DNA of 64,000 bases from assembly GCF_008000895.1 (NCBI RefSeq), contig NZ_CP042823.1, positions 4,381,001 to 4,445,000 of the forward strand. The letters run 5' to 3'. Under the pieces are notes generated by a model. That model saw only the letters and a list, made by a program, of their open reading frames with translations. It was not told the origin of the DNA and did not search any database. The translations under genes and the position numbers were made by a program. Source of the stretch: Methylobacterium sp. WL1 (GTDB lineage Bacteria; Pseudomonadota; Alphaproteobacteria; Rhizobiales; Beijerinckiaceae). This document shows positions 1 through 7,569 of this stretch, one piece after another. The stretch's first letter is position 1, and every line of letters begins with the position of its first letter.

Positions 1-82
1 CGCCGGCGGAGGGGCCGGCCCTGCGGACGGCCCTTTCGGAAAGCCGCGACCCGTTCGCGGCCGGCTTCGTACCGGCGCGACC

Positions 83-946
83 TCACGCGAACATGTCGGG
101 CTGCGTCGCGGCGATGTGGCTGTAGAGGGTCTGGAAGTGCAGCCAGCCGATATAGTCGCTGCCGACATGCTCGCGGCTGTAGCGGGCGGTCTTCTCCGAC
201 AGGAGCTGTGGCTTGATCCCGGTCGCCTCGATCAGGAGTTGCTGCTTGCAGACCCGCTCCAGGGCGATGAACCAGAACGCCGCGTCGTCGATGCTGTGGC
301 GGCTGCAGGTGAGCAGGCCGTGGTTCTGGTGCAGCACCCCACGGTTGCGGCCGATCTGCTGGGCCACCGAGAGGCCGCTCGCCTTCTCGACCGCGACCGC
401 CCCGGCCGAGGCGCCGATCACCGCGTGGCTGTCGTAGAAGGCAGCCGCATCCTGGCTGATCATGTCCAGCGGCCGGCCCGTGGCGCACCAGGCGGTGCCG
501 TAGGTCGTGTGCGCGTGGCACATCGCCATCACGTCGGGGTGCTCGTCGTGCACGGCGGCGTGGAGCACGAAGCCGGCGCGGTTGATCGCGTAGCGTCCTT
601 CGACCACGTCGCCCTTGTGGTCGGCCAGGATCAGGTTCGACATCCGCACCTGCGAGAAGTGCACGCACATCGGGTTGGTCCAGTACAAGTCCGGGCGCTC
701 GGGATCGCGGATCGTGAGGTGCCCGGCGAAGCCGTAATCGAACCCGTGCATCGCGAAGGCCCGGCAGGCCGCCACGAGGTGCTGCTTGCGGTATTCCCGT
801 GCCTCGGCGTGGTTGGCGAACTGGGGGATCTCCGGGAAGATCAGGCCTGCCTGCTCGGGCTGGTAGATCGAGGTCCGCTTGCGGCCGGCGCTGTCGGGGG
901 GCAGGTCGATGGCGACATCGCTGTCGTGGGCGTGGTCGTCGAGCAT
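83..946 (-). CDS. class II aldolase/adducin family protein
   Basis: Predicted cytosolic metal-dependent aldolase or epimerase of the AraD/FucA fold, 287 aa. Metal-site histidines are visible: H144 and H146 in CHAHTTYG and H209 in HQNHGLL. The reading frame stays open much further upstream, but the ATG at 946 is preceded by GAGAGGAC and the homologous part begins soon after it, so this start is chosen. The gene is divergent from the LysR gene at 1164, and a SAF-type oxidoreductase lies beyond that. The arrangement suggests breakdown of a sugar acid or hydroxy-acid under LysR control. The substrate is unknown. Membership of the superfamily is secure; the reaction is not. Confidence 0.88.
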   Translation of the reverse strand: MLDDHAHDSDVAIDLPPDSAGRKRTSIYQPEQAGLIFPEIPQFANHAEAREYRKQHLVAACRAFAMHGFDYGFAGHLTIRDPERPDLYWTNPMCVHFSQVRMSNLILADHKGDVVEGRYAINRAGFVLHAAVHDEHPDVMAMCHAHTTYGTAWCATGRPLDMISQDAAAFYDSHAVIGASAGAVAVEKASGLSVAQQIGRNRGVLHQNHGLLTCSRHSIDDAAFWFIALERVCKQQLLIEATGIKPQLLSEKTARYSREHVGSDYIGWLHFQTLYSHIAATQPDMFA

Positions 947-1104
947 GGCGTGTCCTCTCGTCGGGTGATGCGGGAATGCGGACCGTCCGCGTCCAGCCCG
1001 GCGCGGGGCCATGCCGAACGGCGGGGTATCCCCGGCCGCCCCGGCGCGTCTGGCTGTCGTCCCGGCCGTCTTCGCAGCCCGATCGGCACTATCGTGCCAC
1101 CATC

Positions 1105-1156
1105 CGTCGTTGACAAACGACGATTTTTCACGATTTCCGTGAATCCATTTCACGGA
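1105..1156. promoter_or_regulatory. inverted-repeat operator cluster between aldolase and LysR genes
   Basis: Two perfect inverted repeats lie just before the LysR start: CGTCGTT-N4-AACGACG at 1105-1122 and TCCGTGAA-N5-TTCACGGA at 1136-1156. A further TTCACG at 1127 makes three alternating TTCACG/CGTGAA half-sites exactly 11 bp apart (1127, 1138, 1149). The last half-site ends 8 bp before the LysR ATG. This fits an autoregulatory LysR binding region that also serves the divergent aldolase gene. Confidence 0.65.
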
Positions 1157-1163
1157 TTGCAGC

Positions 1164-2069
1164 ATGCGGCAGATCCCGAGCTTTCCGGCGCTGCGGGCCT
1201 TCGAGGCGGCCGCGCGTCTCGGCAGCTTCGCCCGGGCGAGCGAGGAACTGCACCTGACGCCCTCGGCGGTGAGCCACCAGGTCCGCGCACTGGAGCGCAT
1301 TCTCGGGCGCGCCCTGTTCCGGCGCGCCAACCGCCGGGCCATCCTGACCGCCGACGGCGAGCGCCTGTGTGCCGGCCTCGCGCGGGCCTTCGACTCCATC
1401 GAGGCGCTCTGCGCCGAGCTGAGCCCGCCGTCGCCCTCGTCGCTGGCGGTGCATTGCACGCCGAGCTTCGCGGCGAAGTGGCTCGGGCCCCGGCTGCCCT
1501 CCTTCGTGGCGGCGCATCCCGGCATCGGCATCCGCCTCTCCAGCGGCGCCGAGCCGGTCGATCTCGCCCGACACGAAGAGATCGACATCCTGATCGCCTA
1601 TGGCAGCCCCCCGACCGGCCCGGGATTGACGGTCGAGGCGCTCGGCCGGGAAGAGATCGCGGCCCTGTGCACGCCGGATCTCGCCCGGGCGCTCGGTCCG
1701 GTCGAGGCCGCGACGGTCGCGCGCATCCCCCGGCTGGACTCGTCGTTCAGCCCGGTGCGCTGGCCGGACTGGTTCGCCCTCAACGGCTTGCCGGCGCCGG
1801 CCTCGGCGCCCGGGGCGGCGTTCGATCGCGGCGCCCTGGTGATCTCCGCCGCGGTCCAGGGGCTCGGGGTGGCGCTGGAGAGCCTGCGGTTCGCCCAGGC
1901 CGAACTCGGCGCCGCGCAGCTGGTGCGGCTCGGCGAAGGCCGCCTGAAGAGCCTGTACCGGGACCTCCACTTCATCTGCACCCGTGCCCGGGACCGGGAT
2001 CTGGAGAAGATCCGGGCGTTCCGCCGATGGCTCCTCGAGCGGGAGCACGAGAGCCGCGTCGCCGGCTAG
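1164..2069 (+). CDS. LysR family transcriptional regulator (GcvA-like)
   Basis: A 301-aa DNA-binding regulator. The N-terminal winged HTH spans about residues 6-64 (FEAAARLGSFARASEELH, then LTPSAVSHQVRALE). The C-terminal periplasmic-binding-like effector domain spans about 88-295. Length and the glycine-rich AVQGLGVALES motif match the GcvA-type branch. There is no clear Shine-Dalgarno sequence before the ATG at 1164, because the upstream bases are taken up by the inverted-repeat operator. It is divergent from the class II aldolase gene and precedes the oxidoreductase at 2249, so it probably controls one or both. The inducer is unknown. Confidence 0.92.
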   Translation: MRQIPSFPALRAFEAAARLGSFARASEELHLTPSAVSHQVRALERILGRALFRRANRRAILTADGERLCAGLARAFDSIEALCAELSPPSPSSLAVHCTPSFAAKWLGPRLPSFVAAHPGIGIRLSSGAEPVDLARHEEIDILIAYGSPPTGPGLTVEALGREEIAALCTPDLARALGPVEAATVARIPRLDSSFSPVRWPDWFALNGLPAPASAPGAAFDRGALVISAAVQGLGVALESLRFAQAELGAAQLVRLGEGRLKSLYRDLHFICTRARDRDLEKIRAFRRWLLEREHESRVAG

Positions 2070-2104
2070 GCTGTGCCACCTGGCGGCAACGTCCCTTCGT
2101 CGCC

Positions 2105-2156
2105 GCATGGGCCAGGGTCGCGGCATGGGCAGGTGCACCGCATGGGCAGGTGCGGA
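2105..2156. repeat. three 17-18 bp tandem repeats
   Basis: GCATGGGC-led units start at 2105, 2123 and 2140. The second and third share 14 identical bases (GCATGGGCAGGTGC). The first is a diverged 18-bp copy. They lie in the leader between the LysR gene and the oxidoreductase. Confidence 0.7.
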
Positions 2157-2248
2157 AGCGCATGATAATGCCGAACCGGCAAGACCCCACAAACGCGGCG
2201 GGCACGCGCGGAGAGGTCCGACCGACCGCGAAACGCCGGGAGAGCGCC

Positions 2249-3625
2249 ATGTCCCTGTTCGCCAAGCTGCAGCGTCGCGCCGACGAGGGTCGCCCCGTCC
2301 GCGTCGGCCTGATCGGCGCCGGCAAGTTCGGCTCGATGTACCTGTCCCAGGCGCCCCGGACGCCCGGCATCCACCTGATCGCCGTGGCCGACCTGTCGCC
2401 GGACAGGGCGCGCCAGGCCCTGCGCCGGGTGGGCTGGGACGAGGCCCGCTTCGCGGCCCCGACCCTGGAGGAGGCCGCGCGGACCGGGGCGACATGCGTC
2501 GGCGACGACGCCGACGCCCTGATCGCCAGCCCGTTCCTGGACATCGTGATCGACGCCACCGGCAGCCCGGCCGCCGGCATCCGCCACGCCCTTAAGGCCT
2601 GCGAACACCGCAAGCACATCGTGATGGTCAACGTCGAGGCCGACGTGCTCGCCGGCCCGCTCCTGGCCCGCCGCGCCGCGGAGGCCGGTGTGATCTACTC
2701 CATGGCCTCGGGGGACCAGCCGGCGCTCATCGCCGAGCTGGTCGACTGGGCGCGCACGATCGGCCTGGAGGTGGTCTGCGCCGGCAAGGGCACGAAGTAC
2801 CTGCCGGCCTACCACGCCTCCACCCCCGACACGGTCTGGGGGCATTACGGCTTCAGCGCCGAGCAGGTCGCCGGCGGCGATTTCAACGCGCAGATGTTCA
2901 ACGCCTTCCTGGACGGGACCAAGTCGGCCCTGGAGATGGCCGCGGTGGCCAATGCCTGCGGGCTGACCCCGCCCCGCGACGGCCTGGCCTTCCCGGCCTG
3001 CGGGGTCGACGACCTGCCCACGCTCCTGCGTCCGGTGGCCGATGGCGGGATCCTGACCGAGCGCGGCACCGTCGAGGTGGTGTCGTCGCTGGAGCGCGAT
3101 GGGCGCCCGGTGTTCCGCGACCTGCGCTGGGGCGTCTTCGCGGTGTTCGAGGCGCCGAGCCGCTACGTGCAGGAATGCTTCGCGCAATACGGGCTGAAGA
3201 CCGACGCCAGCGGCCGCTACGCCGCCACCTACAAGCCCTACCACCTGATCGGCCTGGAACTCGGGATCTCGGTGGCGTCCATCGCGGTGCGCGACGAAGC
3301 CACCGGCGCCACCGGGGCCTGGCGCGGGGACGTGGCGGCCATCGCCAAGCGCGCCCTGAAGGCCGGCGAGCGCCTCGACGGCGAGGGCGGCTTCACGGTC
3401 TACGGCACGCTGATGCCGACGGCCGATTCCCTACGGGAGGACGCCCTGCCGATCGGTCTGGCGCACAACCTCGTCCTGACCAACGACATCCCGGCCGGCC
3501 ATCCGGTCCGCTGGAGCGACGTGGCCTACGATGCGAGCCATCAGGCCATCCGCATCCGGCGCGAGATGGAAGCCGTGTTCCGCGCCGAGCTGGGTCTGGC
3601 GTCACCCGCACAACAGGTCGCTTGA
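2249..3625 (+). CDS. NAD(P)-dependent oxidoreductase with SAF domain
   Basis: A 458-aa protein of the homoserine-dehydrogenase-like/SAF group. It has an N-terminal Rossmann motif GLIGAGKFG at residues 20-28, a catalytic region with AGKGTKY and YKPYH segments, and a C-terminal SAF-like module (about 360-440) containing LVLTNDIPAG. The frame is open far upstream, but ATG 2249 has a GGGAGAG ribosome-binding site and starts the conserved region. It lies downstream of the LysR regulator and beside the aldolase, consistent with oxidation of a sugar acid or polyol before aldol cleavage. The specific substrate cannot be assigned. Confidence 0.85.
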   Translation: MSLFAKLQRRADEGRPVRVGLIGAGKFGSMYLSQAPRTPGIHLIAVADLSPDRARQALRRVGWDEARFAAPTLEEAARTGATCVGDDADALIASPFLDIVIDATGSPAAGIRHALKACEHRKHIVMVNVEADVLAGPLLARRAAEAGVIYSMASGDQPALIAELVDWARTIGLEVVCAGKGTKYLPAYHASTPDTVWGHYGFSAEQVAGGDFNAQMFNAFLDGTKSALEMAAVANACGLTPPRDGLAFPACGVDDLPTLLRPVADGGILTERGTVEVVSSLERDGRPVFRDLRWGVFAVFEAPSRYVQECFAQYGLKTDASGRYAATYKPYHLIGLELGISVASIAVRDEATGATGAWRGDVAAIAKRALKAGERLDGEGGFTVYGTLMPTADSLREDALPIGLAHNLVLTNDIPAGHPVRWSDVAYDASHQAIRIRREMEAVFRAELGLASPAQQVA

Positions 3626-4192
3626 CCGACAGATAGGCCCGGCCGCTCCGGCGCGGCTGGGCGTCTGAGGATCGCACGGACACGGGATCGCGCTGACGTT
3701 CCCTGTCAGGCACTACGCCAGATCCTGAGAGTGGTTGGTTGTCTGCGACGGGAAAGGGCTAGGCCCTGCATCCGTCCTGTACTTCGTAGGAATGGCGCGC
3801 CAGTCTGAACAAAAATGCGAACACTTATGTCATTGAGGTCGCGCGATAATTTTAAAGCCTAGCGGCTACCCGGTACGCCACTATCGGCGTGAGACCTTAC
3901 CAAGTCGCAACCCGCCCTCCGAAACCGGACGTTCCGCAATGCGCCCATTCCGGACATTCGGCCACCAAATGGTATATCCCCTAAGCAGACCTTAGCACGG
4001 GGCTGTTAGCCTTTCGCGTTGGGTGCTTCGGCAGACCGCGGTCCTCGACACTACCAGCCACCTAAAAAGTCGGACCGAACGACCATCGGCGGCGTCGCGT
4101 TTCCCTATCATCCTACGGGCGAAGGGTGCGGCTGCCATGCGTATATTGAGGGGACCGTCTGAGCGCTCCGACCCTTGCCTGCCTGGGGCAAT
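3626..4192. other. gene-free stretch
   Basis: No convincing gene. The middle part (about 3780-4100) is lower in GC than its neighbours and carries stops in all frames. This may be decayed DNA at the edge of the IS scar that follows. Confidence 0.5.
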
Positions 4193-4678
4193 TCAGATGT
4201 AGGCTGACGCAAGAACCGGCGAGCCTTTGAGGGCGTGGGCGAGCACCTCCAGTCCGTGCGTAATCTGCTGCCGAGTCGAGGGGCCGCCGAGACAGAGACG
4301 CACCGCTTCCGGTGGCGGTCCCGCGACGCAAAACGGATCGCTGCCGATCACGCCGAGCCCTGCCGACCGGCCTTGGCTGGCGAAGGCCGAGCGCGTCCAG
4401 CCCGCCGGCAGCGTGATCCAGAGGTGGAACGCATGCGGATCGGCGGTGTAGGTCCCAGCCAGTAGCAGTGCGGTTGCGATACGCTGGCGTGCAGCCAATT
4501 CAGCGCGAACGAACTGCACGATAGCCTCCGCCGTGCCATCCATAATCCACCTCGTCGCCAAGGCCGTCGAAATCGGCGAGGCCATGACCGTGGCAGCACG
4601 CAGGGCGCCGCCCAGCGGCAGGGCGGAACGGGCGCATGGGGCTACCAGGAAGGCGAGCCGAAGACCGGCGCCCAGACA
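4193..4678 (-). pseudogene. MocR-type GntR/aminotransferase regulator, C-terminal fragment
   Basis: About 160 codons match the C-terminal end of MocR regulators (GntR HTH fused to a PLP-dependent aminotransferase-like domain). Recognisable are a GLRLAFLVAP segment, ASPISTALATRWI, AIVQFVRAELAARQRIA, and a terminal LGGPSTRQQITHGLEVLA. The HTH and the PLP-lysine region are missing. The homology stops abruptly at the IS end that begins at 4679, so insertion has removed the 5' part of the gene. It is not expected to function. Confidence 0.8.
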
Positions 4679-4778
4679 TGGAGTTGACCCCGTTTGTGGT
4701 CCACGGCCTATGCAAATTCTCGGGCTGTTGGAGTTGACCCCGTTTGTGGTCCACGGTCTAAGCAAGTTCTTGGGCTGT
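4679..4778. repeat. 50-bp tandem duplication of an IS end
   Basis: Two consecutive 50-bp units (4679-4728 and 4729-4778) both start TGGAGTTGACCCCGTTTGTG and differ at only about four positions. The inner unit overlaps the 3' end of the transposase remnant, so the repeat is the terminal region of an insertion sequence present twice. Confidence 0.85.
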
Positions 4779-5409
4779 GACAGCTTGGTTGGCGAAGGCT
4801 CAGAGCGTCAAGCCGCCCAGGGCCGTGTGGGGTCGATCTTCGTTGTAGTGGCACCTCCATTCCTCGATGCGCTCGCGGGCATCGGCCAGTGACAGGAACC
4901 ACGAGGCGTTCAGGCACTCCACTCGGAGGCGGCCGTTGAACGACTCGATGTAGGCGTTGTCGGTCGGCCTGCCCGGTCGGGAGAAGTCGATCTCGACCCC
5001 GTTCAGGTAGGCCCATTGCCCGACGGTATCGGTGGCCGCAAACCCGGTCGATCGCCAGGAACAGGATCAGTTTGCCGTCCGCGTGGCGCGACTCGCACCT
5101 ATCGATATGCGCGTAGCCGATCTCGTAGGTCTTGAAGCGTTTGCGTGCCTGCGCCGTCTCGGCTGCCGGAAGACGGCAGATGCCGTGCCGTTGCAGGGCC
5201 GAGCGGCTCAAGTTCGGGATCGTGTCGCGCAGACAGCCCAGGACATCGGCGAGCGGCAGCAGCGTCCGACCCCGGAACTCGACCACGATGGCTTCCTGGG
5301 CTGACGTCAGCACGGCACTCTTGGGCATCTTCCGCCCAATCGGAGCGTCGGTCGTCACCCCGCGCCCGCGCCATTTGGCGACCGTCTTCGGGGTCAGGTC
5401 ATACGCCAC
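4779..5409 (-). pseudogene. chimeric IS481/IS3 transposase remnant
   Basis: Reading on the minus strand, about 5060-5409 encodes the N-terminal part of an IS481-type transposase (start MAYDLTPKTVAKWRGRGV, then a YAHIDRCESRHADGKL segment). Around 5050 the coding shifts frame and continues as an IS3-type integrase-core C-terminus ([20 protein letters not shown], then [13 protein letters not shown]), which meets a TGA at 4800-4802. The catalytic middle of both enzymes is missing. It is best read as two decayed elements fused by deletion or nested insertion. No product is expected. Confidence 0.8.
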
Positions 5410-5579
5410 GACAAGGGCGCGGCTACTTTCCTTCGACCTTTGGAGTTCGGCTCGTCCTTAGGCCGGCTCAGGATGAGGCACGCGGCGTCGTTCGGGCGCT
5501 ACCGTGAAAAATTCCTGCCACGAAGAATTCCTGCCAGAGTACAACCTCCGCCTGACGCATCAGCGTCCATGATGCACCA

Positions 5580-5712
5580 TCACACGTCGGGACTGTACAC
5601 CCTGAGTTCGGCTGGAAGCATTGCGGGTGCGATGCGCCGGCGCGCAGTCCATTCCTCGCGAACGAACTTCACGAGGGCCTCGCTGTGCCAACCCTGGAGA
5701 AGGCGGGGGACC
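5580..5712 (-). pseudogene. second MocR-type C-terminal fragment
   Basis: About 40 codons (EALVKFVREEWTARRRIAPAM) are clearly homologous to the segment AIVQFVRAELAARQRIATAL in the larger fragment at 4193-4678 on the same strand. The copy is diverged and short, and a stop ends it at 5580. It may be another regulator remnant or a relic of a local duplication. The flanking stretch 5410-5579 holds only a 16-bp direct repeat built on AATTCCTGCCA (5510 and 5526). Confidence 0.6.
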
Positions 5713-5785
5713 GACGCCTGCAAGGGGGGATCCGGATTCTCAGCGCAGGACGGCGCCCGGATCGAACCGGGCGCCTCGTCACAAG

Positions 5786-6100
5786 TCACCAGCGCTGATG
5801 CCAGCCGCCGCCGTGCCAGCCGACATGCCTGTAGCCGCCGTGCCATCCCCAGGGACGATGGAGGCCTACATGGCGATACCCACCCCATCGGTGCCAGCGC
5901 CGGCCGTACCAGCCAACCCGGCGGTAGCCGTAGAAGACCGGACGATAGACGACTGGGCGGTACACTATGTTCGGGCGGTAATATCCGTAGAATCCGCGGT
6001 GCCCTCCGATGCCGCAGCCGTCCCGTGCCTCGGCAGCCCCGGCGGTCGCAGCAATCGTACCAAGAGCGAGAACGGCCGCCCCAGCGATTTTCATCCGCAT
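5786..6100 (-). CDS. small secreted His/Gly/Tyr/Trp-rich protein
   Basis: A 104-aa protein with a signal peptide (MRMKIAGAAVLALGTIAATA, cleavage near AEARDG). The mature part is a low-complexity chain rich in G, Y, W, H and R, with repeated YRHVG and WHGG units. Three ATGs lie close together. The first directly abuts the AGGAG sequence, so the second (6100, 6 nt from AGGAG) is the likely start. No enzymatic domain is visible. Such proteins are common in methylobacteria and are probably exported. Metal binding through the histidines is possible but unproven. Confidence 0.75.
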   Translation of the reverse strand: MRMKIAGAAVLALGTIAATAGAAEARDGCGIGGHRGFYGYYRPNIVYRPVVYRPVFYGYRRVGWYGRRWHRWGGYRHVGLHRPWGWHGGYRHVGWHGGGWHQRW

Positions 6101-6240
6101 TGGCATCTCCTCTATTGTGATAGATGCTAAACAAGCATATCTAATTTGCGGTTGCGATATTATTCTGAGATTTTTGTTTCCTATTATGTCGGGAGACGCT
6201 CATCTTGTTTCGCAATGTCAATGGCGAGGTGCCTGCCACG

Positions 6241-6609
6241 TCAGCCGAACTTGCTTGCCGTCCAGCGACCGCTGCAGGAAACAGGACCGGCGAGGTTCCA
6301 GCGCCCTGATCCGGCGGATGCTCGGAGTCGTCCCTTGACGGCGATGCTGGCCAGCCCGCTCTTGATCGAACCGACGATGCGGCCGTCGTCCGCGACCCGT
6401 CCGGAGGCGTTGGTCATGCTGCCGCCCGGGTCATCGACGGCGCCGTTACGAACGACGATAGGATATCGGTACGGCCCAGTGCAGCTGCCGCCATCGACGG
6501 TCGCGGAGACCGACCATCGCCCATCGAATTTGGTCTGAGCAGCGACTGGAGCTGGGGCGACGCACGCAATGGTCAAAGCCAGCGCGGAGATCTTCCAGTG
6601 GGGTGACAT
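6241..6609 (-). CDS. secreted hypothetical protein
   Basis: A 122-aa protein with a signal peptide (MSPHWKISALALTIACVAPA, cleavage around VAAQ). The mature domain has FDGRWSVSATVDGG near its N-terminus and GRWNLAGPVSCSGRWTASKFG at the end. The two conserved cysteines, one in each half, could form a disulphide. The repeated GRW motif suggests a small beta-rich periplasmic domain. I recognise it as a type found in Rhizobiales genomes but cannot name a function. It is followed on the same strand by the secreted protein at 5786. Confidence 0.75.
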   Translation of the reverse strand: MSPHWKISALALTIACVAPAPVAAQTKFDGRWSVSATVDGGSCTGPYRYPIVVRNGAVDDPGGSMTNASGRVADDGRIVGSIKSGLASIAVKGRLRASAGSGRWNLAGPVSCSGRWTASKFG

Positions 6610-6619
6610 GGGCTCCTCT

Positions 6620-6844
6620 TCAGGACCGGCCCGTCAGGGGCGGCACGATGTCGTCGTCGTCCAGGGACAGATAGCGGACCATGAGTTCGCCCGTGGCCCG
6701 GGCCACGAAGTCCGCTATCGGCTCGCCGGCATGGGGCGGGATGAGTTCCGTCAAGCGCAGACCCCCGAGGGTCGCCATGAGTTCGGAACGTGCCATGCCG
6801 GACTCGACGGCTTCCTGGATGGCAAGCGCCTCGTATGCCTCCAA
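6620..6844 (-). CDS. small hypothetical protein
   Basis: Possible 74-aa acidic protein with no recognised domain. The frame begins at TTG 6844, 8 nt after the stop of the gene at 6853, suggesting translational linkage, although no strong ribosome-binding site is visible. An internal ATG at residue 17 is an alternative start. The 3' end lies only 10 bp from the start of the secreted protein at 6609, so 6853, 6620 and 6241 may form one operon. Confidence 0.5.
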   Translation of the reverse strand: MEAYEALAIQEAVESGMARSELMATLGGLRLTELIPPHAGEPIADFVARATGELMVRYLSLDDDDIVPPLTGRS

Positions 6845-6852
6845 GGATATGC

Positions 6853-7059
6853 TCAGGCGCGTTGGCCCGGGTCGGTCGGCACACCCGGAAGAGGATCGGA
6901 GTCGATCCCAGGTTCGACCCGCTCCACAATGGGCGTATCCTTATAGGGCACGGAGGGCTCGTCCGGCCCGAGCGGCCGCTCGTCCGGAACCGGTCGCGAC
7001 GGCGTCTCCGGAGAGATGTCACCTCCGGGATTGGGGTCAGGCATACCGGGATTGGCCAT
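6853..7059 (-). CDS. proline/aspartate-rich small protein
   Basis: A 68-aa protein of low complexity, rich in P, D, E and G (MANPGMPDPNPGGDISPE at the start). It is acidic, without a signal peptide or membrane segment, and probably disordered. The ATG at 7059 has an excellent GGAGGATC ribosome-binding site, which supports real translation. Function unknown. It is the first gene of the small minus-strand group 7059-6241. Confidence 0.6.
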   Translation of the reverse strand: MANPGMPDPNPGGDISPETPSRPVPDERPLGPDEPSVPYKDTPIVERVEPGIDSDPLPGVPTDPGQRA

Positions 7060-7261
7060 TCGTGAGATCCTCCAGGGCCATTCGTGATGGATCGCCTACG
7101 GGCCAGACGCGCGCCCGGAGCGGCACGACGCCCGGCCCTGCGGCCATGCCGGACCTGATCGGGGAAATTCTTATGGCCCCGGCACACCGTCGAAGCCGTC
7201 TCGCCGCTCGCCTCGGGGAGTCCGTCGATAGCGGAAAGATATATCCGTCATGCCGGCGCTC

Positions 7262-7281
7262 AATGATGCAGATGCATCATT
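7262..7281. promoter_or_regulatory. perfect 20-bp palindrome
   Basis: AATGATGCA-GA-TGCATCATT is a perfect 9-bp inverted repeat with a 2-bp centre. It sits in the 300-bp gap upstream of the minus-strand gene at 7059 and downstream of the sigma-factor operon. The spacer is too short for a good hairpin loop, so a dimeric regulator site is more likely than a terminator. No gene was found in 7060-7359. Confidence 0.55.
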
Positions 7282-7359
7282 TTTAAGGGCAACGATTTGG
7301 TATAATCGAACGTGATGGCGACGCCCGAGTGTCCTGCCCCTGCAGCACCCGCCCAGGAC

Positions 7360-7569
7360 TTAGAACTCGGTGGGTGCCCGGACCGGGCATCCGGCGAGTT
7401 CCTCGAAGTCCCCGCCGTAGCCGAGGGCGACAGCCTTCCAGAAGGCCAGGCGCTGGTCGGATGCGCGTTCCCGCAGGTAGCTGTTCAGGGCAGCCCGGAC
7501 CTGTGCGGCGAGGGGGGAGGGATCGAACGGTAGGCCGACCTCCTCGGCATCGGGTGTCGGCGCAGTCAA
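7360..7569 (-). CDS. small protein translationally coupled to sigma factor
   Basis: A 69-aa protein whose TTG start overlaps the TGA of the sigma gene (TTGA at 7566-7569), the classic layout for coupled translation. It shows a short amphipathic part ending RLAFWKAVALGYGGDFEELA and no known domain. The position directly after a sigma factor suggests an anti-sigma or accessory role, but it does not resemble NepR or zinc-type anti-sigma factors. The AFWxAV motif recurs in the small protein at 35522. Confidence 0.6.
   Translation of the reverse strand: MTAPTPDAEEVGLPFDPSPLAAQVRAALNSYLRERASDQRLAFWKAVALGYGGDFEELAGCPVRAPTEF

Noticed and set aside
116..3625. One very long plus-strand reading frame covering the aldolase, LysR and oxidoreductase region
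   Set aside because: High GC keeps antisense and shifted frames open. Only the part from 2249 has domain similarity and a ribosome-binding site.
5508..5536. AATTCCTGCCA direct repeat as a possible CRISPR-like unit
   Set aside because: Only two copies 16 bp apart, with no spacers of regular length and no cas genes.
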